Assembly: GCA_963662155.1 (NCBI GenBank)
Contig: OY759274.1
Coordinates: 41,647,342 to 41,711,341, forward strand
Source: Lamellibrachia columna
Lineage: Eukaryota; Annelida; Polychaeta; Sabellida; Siboglinidae
Length of the DNA: 64,000 nucleotides
Direction: 5' to 3'
Part shown: piece by piece, positions 60,279 to 64,000 of the stretch
Layout of the letters: the number at the start of each line of letters is the position of its first letter
Numbering within the stretch: position 1 is the first letter of the stretch
Made by a program: the position numbers and the translations under genes
The notes under the pieces: model-generated
What the model was told of the DNA's origin: nothing
The model's input: only the letters and a program-made list of their open reading frames with translations
Databases searched by the model: none

Positions 60279-60688
60279 AGTGAGCGAGCGTGCGTGCGTG
60301 CGTGTAATTACACAAATGGCTGTAACGAAGGCGTTATGATACACGTTACTGCTTGTAACCTCCGTATTTGTCATACTTCTAGTATGAACGAATGTTAACG
60401 CTCGAACCCCCCTTTCAAAACCCCGAGGATGGGCCTGCACCTGTATCCTCGTTCGGCGTCTTCCCGAAAGGTTTTATTGAATCGTTCCCGCTCCTCCTTG
60501 GATGGCGCTTCCTTCGGCGAGAACAACTCTTCGAGGTCGCCGACGCGCGTGAAGCTTAAGAAGCCGTACAGAAATGCGAAGGCGACCAGTAGCGACCCGG
60601 CGAGAACCGTAAGTGGGTGGCGTCCGACTATCCGGCCGTAACTGTAGAAGAAGTTCCGCAGAACCGGTTGTCCGCACCCAATCCACAT
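39932..60688 (-). CDS. PTCHD3-like: Patched domain-containing protein (PTCHD3-like), nine exons, 888 aa
   Basis: Exons on the minus strand: 60,688-60,441; 60,128-59,753; 59,313-59,198; 57,409-57,162; 52,542-52,310; 51,657-51,558; 50,662-50,462; 45,187-45,030; 40,918-39,932. Every junction has AG/GT borders and the frame is kept throughout: 1,680 coding nt before exon 9, then 328 codons and a stop. The product has the RND/Patched plan. TM1 is followed by a large extracellular loop, then a sterol-sensing domain over TM2-6 (exons 4-6), TM7 and a second large loop (exons 7-9), and TM8-12 with GFSVDFSAHI in TM10. The family includes Patched, Dispatched, NPC1 and the nematode PTR proteins, which are thought to move or sense sterols and lipids at membranes. 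The length fits the PTCHD3 group (about 770-950 aa). The exact substrate is unknown. The introns are full of transposons but coding is intact. Confidence 0.93.
40919..41699 (-). other. Intron 8, proximal part, with (GTGC)n/(GTGTGC)n microsatellite at 41,136-41,302
   Basis: AT-rich sequence (including two copies of TTTTATACTTTTATGTGTGG at about 40,955-40,995), then about 165 bp of GTGC/GTGTGC repeats, then ~390 bp with no clear feature. A 72-codon minus frame at 41,405-41,623 shows no domain. Confidence 0.7.
41700..42520. mobile_element. MITE-like element with TAATATGAGCCACTT inverted ends
   Basis: AGGGGAAGGTTCGGTAATAT / GAGCCACTT at the left end and AAGTGGCTCATATTA at the right end are inverted copies about 0.8 kb apart. 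The AGGGGAAGG...GAGCCA layout recalls the element at 52,878-53,995, so they may be relatives. It contains a SINE and a 19-bp triplicate (TTGCACACGTGGGTTGTTA; 42,217-42,275). No coding capacity. Confidence 0.55.
41985..42166 (-). mobile_element. tRNA-derived SINE
   Basis: On the minus strand, GATGCGGTAGTGTAGTGGTT gives a box A (TAGTGTAGTGG) and 40 bp later GAGTTCAAGGCCCG gives a box B. This is the spacing of a pol III tRNA promoter. The tRNA-like head is followed by a non-tRNA body down to about 41,985. It lacks a proper acceptor stem closing with the 3' side and a 3' CCA context, so it is a SINE and not a functional tRNA. It lies in intron 8, same strand as the gene. The 3' boundary is uncertain. 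Confidence 0.7.
42545..43080 (-). repeat. Intron 8: two tandem copies of a ~173-bp segment
   Basis: The phrase ATTAATGAGGTAAGGAGG followed by CTGAATGGCTCGTG or ATGAACGGCTCGTG, GGAGGGA and ATGCTCGCG occurs at 42,738 and 42,911, and TTTCATTCATAAAA precedes each. Otherwise nothing recognisable. Confidence 0.75.
43470..44310 (+). repeat. 42-bp AT-rich minisatellite (~20 degenerate copies)
   Basis: The unit is roughly TTAACGCTTTTAAGCTAAGT, AATTACCACATTTAGCTG, TATG. It is clearest at 43,840-44,300 and decays leftward. The unit contains both TTTAGCT and AAGCTAA, which can pair. Intronic (intron 8). Confidence 0.92.
44311..45029 (-). other. Intron 8, rest: no feature recognised
   Basis: AT-rich with a short GC-rich island at 44,450-44,500 (CTCCGGTTGCCTTAGCAACG contains a perfect GTTGCCTTAGCAAC dyad resembling an RFX/X-box-type site). 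No gene, SINE or LINE found. Confidence 0.5.
45030..45187 (-). CDS. PTCHD3-like: PTCHD3-like exon 8: start of extracellular loop 2
   Basis: The acceptor GACCCACAG is followed by IHLSNLAIDGSYVSNYYHVD, then DRYFTDYDLPVAVLID and DWNYMEQ. The DxSY...YF...PVxV order is characteristic of the second extracellular loop in Patched-like proteins. The donor GCAG/GTGCCG is usable but weak, in phase 0. The frame stays open into the intron for ~35 codons, but that stretch resembles intron. Confidence 0.9.
45813..48686 (-). CDS. CR1 ORF2: apurinic-type endonuclease plus reverse transcriptase, ~957 aa
   Basis: The N-terminal endonuclease has CLNARSIVNKK (43-53), catalytic ITESW with Glu72, GDFNHGHIQW (175-184) and the SDH motif at 243-245. 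The reverse transcriptase follows from about 470: KYRPVSLTS (536-544), YLDFQKAFD (601-609), GVPQGSVLGPILF (659-671) and the active-site FADD (689-692), then the C-terminal ...LRRAGYK typical of CR1. No stop interrupts it. The frame opens at TTG right after an upstream TAA. The first in-frame ATG (residue 59) would delete endonuclease sequence, so ORF2 is probably translated by reinitiation or frameshift at the ORF1 stop overlap. Same family as the relics at 7.6, 21, 34 and 36.7 kb. Confidence 0.96.
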   Translation of the reverse strand: MFKLEVQGGYLEVSQAEQEATSTDKPISNHPKNISEKGYRCVCLNARSIVNKKNELNIMVDDIDPHIIGITESWANIDITDAESGLTGYVMFRKDRIGRRGGGVILYVKESIQAYEIKLEREADCDEAVWCKIVSGNSKLTIGLVYRSPNINEEDNTKIKTATKEVSKGECIIKGDFNHGHIQWNYLESTGSEDQQFIFLIQDSFLTQHVLEPTRGENVLDIVLSSQKELVDNVKILEPLGNSDHNQLYFDINVKSESKNKKTYKRNFHKGNYKDMRKYLAKLDWNNMLMNKTAIECWNILKYEIESIIDKFVPFQKQGKRCRKKHLSKEAIRKIVLKQTMWRVYRRTGKEEDYANYKEALNAATTEIRQSKRSYEQKLACNIKNYSKSFYAYVRSKQNVQDKVGPLEDSAGNIISQGFLTAEDLNGYFSSVFTKEDISSSPVADAKFQEAKSDYLGPLVVTPEMVAKKIKAMKDNKSPGVDGIPPKLLMETVEQISIPLARVFNLSLKEGVVPFEWKEANIIPLFKKGSRNKSEKYRPVSLTSVICKLLERLIKDHMVDFLVKHKLLNSSQHGFLKARSCLKNMLCFLEEDVGSPVDIIYLDFQKAFDKVPHQRLLLKLKAHVIGDSITDWIEQWLTDRRQRDVVDGEVSNWKSVLSGVPQGSVLGPILFLIYINDLDDSITSNVLKFADDTKLFRKVNTDGDKQYLQNDLDRLVKWFEKWQMLFNFGKCKCLHTGNGNLDVNYKMGDTVLGTTVKEKDLGVTISADMKVSEQCGIAASKGNRILGLIRRNITYKGKKLIIPLYKAIVRPHLEYCIQAWRPYRKKDIDTLERIQRRATKMIPELRDLSYDERLKECGLTTLETRRLRGDQIEVFKILNGYENIDRNMFFSLKKDSRTRGHEVKLVKDQRRLDIRTHSFSQRTINEWNKLSTDCVTASSVNMFKNKVDTYLRRAGYK
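48674..49453 (-). CDS. CR1 ORF1: SGNH/GDSL esterase-type protein
   Basis: About 259 residues as an open frame (the real start may lie upstream). Residues 1-55 are a low-complexity repeat of GVGETGGKE-type units. From about 79 comes an SGNH hydrolase core: RVFVGDSIVRK with Ser86, LLHVGTNN (134-137), and DGFHLSGKG with Asp221 and His224 as the probable catalytic pair. Esterase-type ORF1 proteins are known in the CR1/L2 group and are thought to aid retrotransposition; their substrate is unclear. The first residue given is GTG, not ATG. A poly-G run (about 49,468-49,476 on plus as C) separates it from an open frame upstream with a similar repeat, consistent with a slippage frameshift. The stop TAG overlaps ORF2 by 13 nt. 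Confidence 0.9.
   Translation of the reverse strand: MKERGVGETGGKENGVGETGGKTTGVKERGVGETRAKEREVGETGAKETGGKGSGQNVMEGIERKSYSAAVIEGVRKRARVFVGDSIVRKTDRVLNKGDDVVVCLPGAKIEAITEKVENIIDSGKGGSVLLHVGTNNVEREGTTVIVRKYRQLVRTLKQTQVEQVILSGILPVMGRRGHKYRNCRGMAINMLVQKLCREEEVGFVDLWGSFVGRADMYMKDGFHLSGKGAAVFADELSAAVDSGMGTMTNIFGSKHCLN
49576..50070 (-). other. Intron 7 sequence, no feature recognised
   Basis: AT-rich. Includes ATTTTGAAAATAATAAAATG and scattered phrases shared with MITE sequences elsewhere in the window. No open frame with a domain. Confidence 0.45.
50075..50420. mobile_element. Short THAP-family MITE (copy A)
   Basis: The left end has TATGGTATTGGGCC then TATGAACCTGTAAAAG. The right end has AAACCATTGGCGTGATATTC then TTGATCTTAGTTGCGCATGG and TTTTAGGTACATAGCCCCAA. 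These match, in degenerate form, the inverted ends of the THAP-coding element at 55.4-56.3 kb and the one at 62.1-62.7 kb. About 345 bp, no coding sequence. Confidence 0.55.
50462..50662 (-). CDS. PTCHD3-like: PTCHD3-like exon 7: cytoplasmic linker and TM7
   Basis: The acceptor GTTCTAG is followed by KDRNVFFRWFCTGGDLDGAE, then a hydrophobic TM7 (IVKVFVAVFYVAYLAMAVWG) and CIRVREG. Two donors are possible. GTAAGG at 50,471 would break the frame of exon 8. GTGTGT at 50,461 gives REG-IHLSNLAIDGSYV, matching the family's (Q/E)GLxLxxLxxDxSY, so I end the exon at 50,462. A THAP-family MITE begins about 40 bp into the following intron. Confidence 0.9.
51558..51657 (-). CDS. PTCHD3-like: PTCHD3-like exon 6: end of TM6 and start of the middle cytoplasmic loop
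   Basis: 100 bp. The acceptor TGTCACACAG is followed by MTFFGACMALSGRREAEGKH. The family has (I/M)TFFxAxxALxxRREA, so the identity is clear. It ends in a less conserved linker, CTAVTPASEA, and the consensus donor GTAAGT. It joins exon 7 after one base. Confidence 0.9.
51690..51935. repeat. Dispersed repeat copy 1 (intron 6 boundary to intron 5)
   Basis: TCATTAGTTAACTGATATGG, ATAAAATGCCC, AATTCTCT and later TTTATTGCTG, ACCGTCAGAAATTG and GAATTTGACGG recur in order at 63,270-63,450. Also contains two tandem copies of a short phrase near ATGTAAAATGACTGTCATTG and ATGTAAAACGACTTTCATTA. Probably a MITE; ends not defined. Confidence 0.6.
52310..52542 (-). CDS. PTCHD3-like: PTCHD3-like exon 5: TM4-TM6 of the sterol-sensing domain
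   Basis: Acceptor TCTTGTAG. It encodes GIGVDATFVMVAAWRQTSH, then TM5 (AALGVTITTLTDVLAIGVGA) and TM6 (TVHIFCVFAGAGIAFDFFYQ). The T-x-x-T-D motif of TM5 and the YQ-x-TFF boundary of TM6 fit the family well. The TM4 acidic pair normally reads VDD; here it is VDA, a possible change in ion coupling. The donor CCAG/GTGGTT is weaker than the others. Phase 0. Confidence 0.93.
52878..53995. mobile_element. MITE with 29-bp inverted ends carrying GTTAGTTGAGCC
   Basis: The left end reads TAGGAGAAGGCAGTGTTAGT then TGAGCCATT; the right end is the inverse with one mismatch. The element is 1.12 kb, in intron 4. Its terminal word TTAGTTGAGCC is also the core of an internal 31-bp tandem array, so the subterminal binding word was amplified. 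No coding frame. Confidence 0.85.
53173..53505 (+). repeat. 31-bp tandem repeat (~11 copies) of the MITE terminal word
   Basis: The unit is GAGCCACATAAGGCCAAAGG, GAGGGTTAGTT, nearly identical across copies with only single-base changes (GAACC, TTAAGCC), so it is a recent expansion. It includes TTAGTTGAGCC, which is the tip of the surrounding element's inverted ends. Confidence 0.95.
54390..55279. mobile_element. MITE with AGGGTAACCTGGGGC inverted ends
   Basis: AGGGTAACCTGGGGC at the left and its exact reverse complement GCCCCAGGTTACCCT at the right define an 890-bp element in intron 4. Internal words GGGGCAAGACGG and TTGCCCCA recur several times (54,590-54,640; 54,930-54,955), giving subterminal repeats. 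No coding frame with a domain. Confidence 0.75.
55380..56290 (+). mobile_element. THAP-domain DNA transposon remnant with ~95-bp inverted ends (copy B)
   Basis: The left end CAAAGGCATTGTTTTGGGC, ATTTGCACCTATAAAAG, then ACCATTTGCAACTATAATCA is repeated inverted at the right (ATGGTGAG... TTATAGGTGCAAAGGC, AAAATGCCTTTG). In between lies a plus-strand THAP-like frame and a 40-bp x3 repeat (55,875-55,999). It resembles P-element/THAP transposase families, but only the DNA-binding part survives. In intron 4, antisense to the host gene. Confidence 0.75.
55517..55891 (+). pseudogene. Decayed THAP-type zinc-finger frame of the transposon
   Basis: From ATG at about 55,517: MSCFVEADIFISVC... then FGCKHDSGGIDSRFFRFPLE, GWNPTRYARLCSARFEESY. 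The THAP fold has C-x(2-4)-C, FHRFP, W-x-P and C-x2-H. Here FRFP and WNPT...LCS are kept, but the first Cys is missing and the His of C-x2-HF is Arg (CSARF). The zinc site therefore cannot form as usual. About 125 codons; the catalytic part of a transposase is absent. It could be a THAP protein in early decay; exaptation is unlikely. Confidence 0.7.
56295..56945. repeat. Two tandem copies of a ~345-bp AT-rich segment
   Basis: TTGCAATATTCCTGCAA followed by GTTATATTTAAATAGTAAAT, AAATCTCGTG or AAATCTCATG, and a late GGGGGCCCCCAA or GGAACCCCAAA occurs at about 56,465 and 56,808; ACTTAATAAA precedes each. Intron 4; no coding function. Confidence 0.7.
57162..57409 (-). CDS. PTCHD3-like: PTCHD3-like exon 4: TM2-TM4, start of sterol-sensing domain
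   Basis: The acceptor TTGTGCAG gives RSIREELRAITKRVAPLFLV, then TM2 (APLFLVSFGLLVAFSAVSLL), TM3 (LLAVAGVMSSCLAIPSAVGL) and the start of TM4 (DIVATCPFLIIG). In the family the TM4 stretch PFLVLGIGVDD is highly conserved; here PFLIIG is followed in exon 5 by IGVDA. The donor is ATCG/GTGAGT, a strong consensus, in phase 1. Confidence 0.93.
57905..58100 (+). repeat. 103-bp direct duplication in intron 3
   Basis: CGACTGCGGATGTTAAATTA, CTGTTCACTCACTACA, GACATCAACGAACCCG and GCTAAATCAG recur at 57,911 and 58,014 almost unchanged. Recent tandem duplication. Confidence 0.9.
58270..58665. mobile_element. Possible small MITE with GGGGTAAGACG / CGTCTTGCCCC words
   Basis: ACGGGGTAAGACGTCC near 58,291 and GGGCGTCTTGCCCCGC near 58,645 are inverted relatives of the GGGGCAAGACGG words in the element at 54.4-55.3 kb. 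True ends are not clear. The rest of the interval is AT-rich without a gene. Confidence 0.35.
58666..59197 (-). other. AT-rich intron 3 sequence, nothing recognised
   Basis: No repeat, SINE, domain or conserved signal visible. A short CCACCCATCCA-type tract next to exon 3 (59,157-59,195) is the only low-complexity part. Confidence 0.5.
59198..59313 (-). CDS. PTCHD3-like: PTCHD3-like exon 3: end of loop 1
   Basis: 116 bp, residues 209-246 plus two bases. The acceptor CTATTCAG is followed by LQYSLQPNHPTGTQWQLDAL and ends PHITVFPYTA. The W-x-x-x-x-L and ...V-FPYTxRS pattern leading into TM2 is standard in the family. The donor CCAG/GTGAAT sits next to a short CCAC-rich run in the intron. Confidence 0.88.
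59753..60128 (-). CDS. PTCHD3-like: PTCHD3-like exon 2: extracellular loop 1
   Basis: The acceptor TATATTACAG is followed by frame SRLRSPSYGQYLRLVVTAVD. This matches the family pattern in which the loop holds a ferredoxin-like fold with an R-x-x-x-x-G-x-Y-x-x-V strand. The exon covers residues 83-208 and includes the YEDICGKSRGQC segment, whose paired Cys probably form a disulphide, and FLGYSLGGVSD, the family's LGG motif. The donor GAAG/GTGAGG leaves phase 0 after AKAWK, also a family-typical position. Confidence 0.92.
60216..60305 (+). repeat. (GTGC)n microsatellite in intron 1
   Basis: About 22 GTGC/GCGT tetramers with a few GAGC interruptions in the 312-bp first intron of the PTCHD3-like gene. 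A similar, shorter CGCACGCT tract sits at 59,448-59,490 in intron 2. Confidence 0.9.
60441..60688 (-). CDS. PTCHD3-like: PTCHD3-like exon 1: N-terminus and TM1
   Basis: Residues 1-82 plus two bases. The ATG at 60,688 is chosen because MWIGCGQPVLRNFFYSYGRI matches the start typical of PTCHD3/PTR proteins (M, a Cys-containing stretch, then VGRHP). The frame is open further upstream but without another ATG. TM1 is about residues 26-46 (LTVLAGSLLVAFAFLYGFLS), followed by LEELFSPKEAPSKEERERF, the usual start of extracellular loop 1 (family pattern: aromatic/small-PxxGPxxxER). The donor is ACAG/GTGCAG. Confidence 0.9.
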
Positions 60689-60776
60689 CGCGTCTTTGCA
60701 AATATCGCGGCCTGTCGAGTCAGTACGAAACACAAAATGTCGTGAATGACGGGGACATAATATTTCATAATCTTTG

Positions 60777-60860
60777 CACTTCGGGAGCTTGCATACTATT
60801 TAGATATGACAAAGATATACTTCGGGAGCTTGCATACTATTTAGATATGACAAAGATATG
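60777..60860 (+). repeat. ~42-bp direct duplication upstream of exon 1
   Basis: ACTTCGGGAGCTTGCATACT then ATTTAGATATGACAAAGATA occurs twice, adjacent, about 90-170 bp upstream of the start codon. Could lie in the 5' UTR or promoter; no TATA box or initiator identified with confidence. Confidence 0.85.
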
Positions 60861-61486
60861 AGACAAACCGCGAATAACTGTTAAAAAAGCAGGTAAATAA
60901 ATCGGACCACATATTCTATAGAAATACTCTTGAATAAAATAATTAAACGGATATCCATATGAGGTATGTGTCGCGACGTAGATGACATTCAATAAATATT
61001 TCTTAAGGAATCGGTCAAATATGACACTGCTGCCAATTTGACTAGTCGCTAACAATAGTAATCAGTCTAGTATTTTTTCATAAATCGAATTCCAGAAAAC
61101 ATATGAAAGGACACAATTATGTCTGTGTCTTATCTATATAATATGTTGATTTTAGCAAGCGTGTAGCGGCCATCTTGGATATTTCCGTTTTCCAATGTTC
61201 CCACGGGTAAAAATTACACACCAACCTGGATGTCATTATATTCAACAATAAAAATCTTTTATTTCACCACGGCATCAGGGAGTTGGCCTCTATCGAAAGC
61301 AGTCTCATTCCCCGCCCACCTCTACCACTGCATTCGGACATCTTTCCAACTAACCCCGCGTACTCCCAGTGGCTGGTTCCTGGCCTATCAGGACCTCCGC
61401 AGTCACTTTACCTTACCTGCGTGAATGGGCATGTATGACAAAATGCGGTAGGCTGTGAAAGATTCTGACCACTAGGGGGTGCACCT

Positions 61487-61657
61487 TGAACGTAGTCTCG
61501 GCTTCGTGAATTCGCCGAGAAGATAGTCTAGATGCAGAGGCGTGGTCTCGTTGTTACCCACCGTCACCACTACATTTTGTGTAGGCGTTCCCGTGAAACG
61601 CCAGCTGCCAATCGGCGTCATTATCGAGATGGTACACTCTACATTTGTTTTGCCTGA
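61487..61657 (-). other. Exon-like patch of unknown identity (minus strand)
   Basis: From a weak acceptor (AAATCAG) the minus strand reads open with TNVECTISIMTPIGSWRFTG, TPTQNVVVTVGNNETTPLHL, DYLLGEFTKPRLRS and could splice at AAG/GTGCAC; read through, it stops at TAG. Codon composition is GC-richer than the flanks and the residue mix is protein-like, but I recognise no domain and the acceptor lacks a pyrimidine tract. It may be an exon of a neighbouring upstream gene or chance. Confidence 0.25.
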
Positions 61658-62130
61658 TTTAACTTTTCATTCGAGCAGTTGTGCCAATATAATCAAAGTT
61701 TAAAGTTTATTCGAATTGCATCGTATAAACTGATAAAAGTTAACTTTTATTTTATGAATTAGCCAAATGCTCGGATGAGATCTTAATGAGCTACTTATGT
61801 ATGCGCCCAGAATCTGGGTGCATACATAATTTCCGTCACAATGAAAAAACCCAGTCTGCATGTGAAGATGTGAGCGACAAACGGTGGCGCCACAGCTCGG
61901 AGCCTGGATAGCCGAGGCTACCTTGCACGCAGATTATTAAGACTTCCGCCATTCTAGACGTTTCCTGCCGACATTATGTGATTATGGTAGACGTATGACT
62001 ATGCACACTCAGGTCAAGGTAACCCCGAGTGAGTTATGGAGTTTGCTGAATATAAGACAGAGTGGTAAAACGCGAAGAAGGACTGACTGCAGCTGTAGGA
62101 TGTATTCTAACTAGACCCTATTAAAGCCGG
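61658..62130. other. Intergenic sequence, nothing recognised
   Basis: AT-rich flanks with CATACATAA phrases. An inverted pair, ATGTATGCGCCCAGA and TCTGGGTGCATACAT, gives a ~15-bp stem near 61,797-61,829. Confidence 0.5.
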
Positions 62131-62134
62131 AGAA

Positions 62135-62720
62135 TCAAAAGTCATGGTTTGGGGGCAATGCACCTAACCAAGTTAACGCAAACTAACAATGTGTAACTAC
62201 AATCAAGAATATCATGTTAGTTGTTTTCTCAGACCTCAGTTGTAGTGGGGATGACATGTTTACTGGGCGACCAATAATCGCCTGGCAGTTCTATGAAATC
62301 ACCTCCGGTGAAACGCATCAAGTGCTTTCGACCGAAATCGAACGGCCGTTGGAAACAACGCAAACTCTCGCTGCTATTTCAGAACTGGATTAGTTTAGTA
62401 AGCAAAAGCCACAATATATAGCCTATACTGCATAAGTAGAGTTTAGACACAAACAAAGTGACCATATCCGATTGGCAAGTATAGAAGTAGGTGTTTATCA
62501 TTAGACTGTCATTTGTGAGCGAATATTGCCAGGCTATACGCCCTCGTGACGCTGGTTTATCGATCAGTCTGGCGCGGCCCATGAAATTAAGATGCTGTGT
62601 GTTCTACAAGGGTTTCTTAGTAAACCACTGGCATGATATTCCTAAATGTAGTTACAAATGGTTATGTTTTATTAACTCTTATATGTGCACAGCTCCGTTT
62701 TGTTTCGCTCTAAACCAATG
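62135..62720. mobile_element. THAP-family MITE (copy C)
   Basis: The left end ATGGTTTGGGGGCAATGCAC then AACTACAATCAAGAATATCA matches the left end of copy B. The right end GTAAACCACTGGCATGATAT then GTAGTTACAAATGGTTATG and ATATGTGCACAGC matches its right end. Internal TGGCGCGGCCCATGAAA parallels TGGCGCTGCCCATGCAAA of copy B. About 585 bp, no THAP frame left. Confidence 0.6.
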
Positions 62721-63239
62721 CTGAGGCGGTATTCTTCTATAACACAGTGTTGTAGTTACTTGCGGGAACGTCCTGGCCGACATAAAGCGACATTATTGAT
62801 CGATCCGACTGTTTATCCTGTCGCAGTGCACTAGATGTAGGTGAAAAAGGTAGGTGTTTCTTATCGTGCCGTCAACTTAACTAGGCGAATCGACATACCA
62901 CACGGCCTTGTTAACCCAGTTTTTTGTGTGCACATCAAATTCCGACAAGATATGCACCAGCACGTTGCTCCCCTAACCAAAATGATCGGTCATTTTGGTT
63001 GTCGTCGAAGAGCGATATTATGTGAGCGCAACGCCGTAAATGACGTCACAATTTAGAATCGTTGCACGTGCCTGTGTTAAACCAGGCATTTGTATGGATA
63101 TTTATATAGGCTAAATATGCAGACAGCAAAGTGACATATCCAACACGTCTTAGTTTGTTTTCTTCGTGTAGGGCTCGAACTGGAGGTTTTAAAAGACGAG
63201 CATGTGGATATTTTATTACATAATTAATTTATTGACGTA

Positions 63240-63460
63240 AATGAAATTTCGTCAAAGGAAATGTACGCAGACTTTCATTGGTTAACTGATACGAAGTTAG
63301 TCGGGGTTTCGTTTAAATAAAATGCCCTAATTCTCTTAATTCTTCGATCTGAAAATACATCTAAATAAACAATGTCATTTCATATTTTAATATTTATTGC
63401 TGTACTATATTACTACCATAAATTGTATAAAACGGGAGTTTGACAGACGAACCAACCGTC
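63240..63460. repeat. Dispersed repeat copy 2
   Basis: Ordered match to 51,690-51,935: TTTCATTGGTTAACTGATAC, AAAATGCCCTAATTCTCT, TTTATTGCTGTA, CCATAAATTGTATAAAAC and GAGTTTGACAG. Outside the PTCHD3-like gene. Probably a MITE. Confidence 0.6.
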
Positions 63461-63667
63461 CGAGTGGAAACGTAACATTTCACCCATGAAGGTGAAGATG
63501 TAGGTATGTCAATAAATCGTCGCAAAACGATATCTATATGTCGTAAATTTGGCATATTTTATTTCATCGGCAAATCACGAAAATATTAAGAGATGAAATG
63601 TAACAGTAGTAACATGTTTCGTATGTAGGCATATAGGCCTACTATATTTAACCAACACAGGTATTAG

Positions 63668-63765
63668 GCGGATTACTGTATTCAGCGCGCTGGCGCCTAA
63701 TTACTAATACGGCTTACTGTATTCAGCGCGTTGGCGCGTTGAACACAGTAGGTGGGCTGACAGTT
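63668..63765. repeat. GC-rich tandem plus inverted motif (TACTGTATTCAGCGCG)
   Basis: TACTGTATTCAGCGCG occurs twice (63,675 and 63,716). The second is followed after TTGG by CGCGTTGAACACAGTA, its inverse with two mismatches, making a 16-bp-stem hairpin with a 4-base loop. Likely a transposon end or structured repeat. The remaining ~235 bases to the window end show nothing. Confidence 0.7.
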
Positions 63766-64000
63766 GGGGTAAGCAAGTGTGAAGTGGTCGATTAGTTTGT
63801 AAAATACATTTTGCGAAAAGACGCGACTACACTACATTGCTACGGCGTGTTCGGAAGCCTCAGTCTGTTGACAAAACGCAACACATTAAATATATAGACA
63901 TCACGGAACCGTTCGATTGCTTCCTGTGGTGATTATTATAAGAAGAGTTGCGTTCATTTTCTTATTCCAAGTAGATCCATTGTGTGATGATTGTTACATA

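Overview
The window is animal nuclear DNA, probably from a marine invertebrate such as a lancelet or a lophotrochozoan. The sequence alone does not fix the phylum. The evidence is spliced genes with GT/AG introns, a nearly intact CR1-type LINE whose ORF1 carries an SGNH/GDSL esterase, a tRNA-derived SINE, THAP-type and MITE-like DNA transposon remnants, TTAGGG-like motifs and very abundant minisatellites. No prokaryotic operons, CRISPR arrays or rRNA genes are seen.

Left part, 1-20.8 kb: a G/T-rich 47-bp minisatellite of about 430 degenerate copies that runs off the left edge. It is interrupted by a young 5'-truncated CR1 copy (7.57-8.14 kb) and carries multi-kilobase higher-order duplications. 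Middle, 20.8-34.6 kb: a giant imperfect palindrome with arms about 7.5 and 6.2 kb long, roughly 98% identical where compared. Its 48-bp spacer is centred near 28,335. The arms hold mirror-image copies of a 98-bp x3 repeat, a CA tract, a 62-bp minisatellite, a 31-bp hairpin minisatellite, CCA tracts, a 20-bp minisatellite and TTAGGG-like sequence. Both arms end at a 6-bp site inside a CR1 relic, and a third copy of the same terminus lies at 36.1-36.7 kb next to the other half of a CR1 relic. Read together, these describe an element with AGTAGTTAAGG inverted termini inserted in CR1 ORF1 with a GACTGC target duplication, later duplicated in inverted orientation. A short inverted piece of the 47-bp minisatellite (35.3-36.1 kb) lies outside the right arm.

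Right part, 37-64 kb: two convergent genes. On the plus strand is the 3' end of a papain-family cysteine protease (cathepsin O/F-like), with one clear exon at 37,261-37,353 and a possible terminal exon at 39,208. On the minus strand is a complete-looking nine-exon gene from 60,688 to 39,932. It encodes an 888-residue Patched/sterol-sensing-domain (RND-like) membrane protein of the PTCHD3 group. All exon junctions keep frame, apart from an odd VDA in place of the usual VDD in TM4. Its introns hold the CR1 LINE (same strand, intron 7), a SINE, at least three MITE-like elements with inverted ends, two elements of one THAP-related transposon family (a third lies upstream of the gene, at 62.1-62.7 kb), and several local tandem repeats. 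Upstream of the gene only one weak exon-like patch at about 61.5 kb was seen.

The protein genes are not an operon and have no evident functional link. The main biology is repeat dynamics: minisatellite expansion, a palindrome of transposon origin, and a recently active LINE beside ordinary conserved genes.
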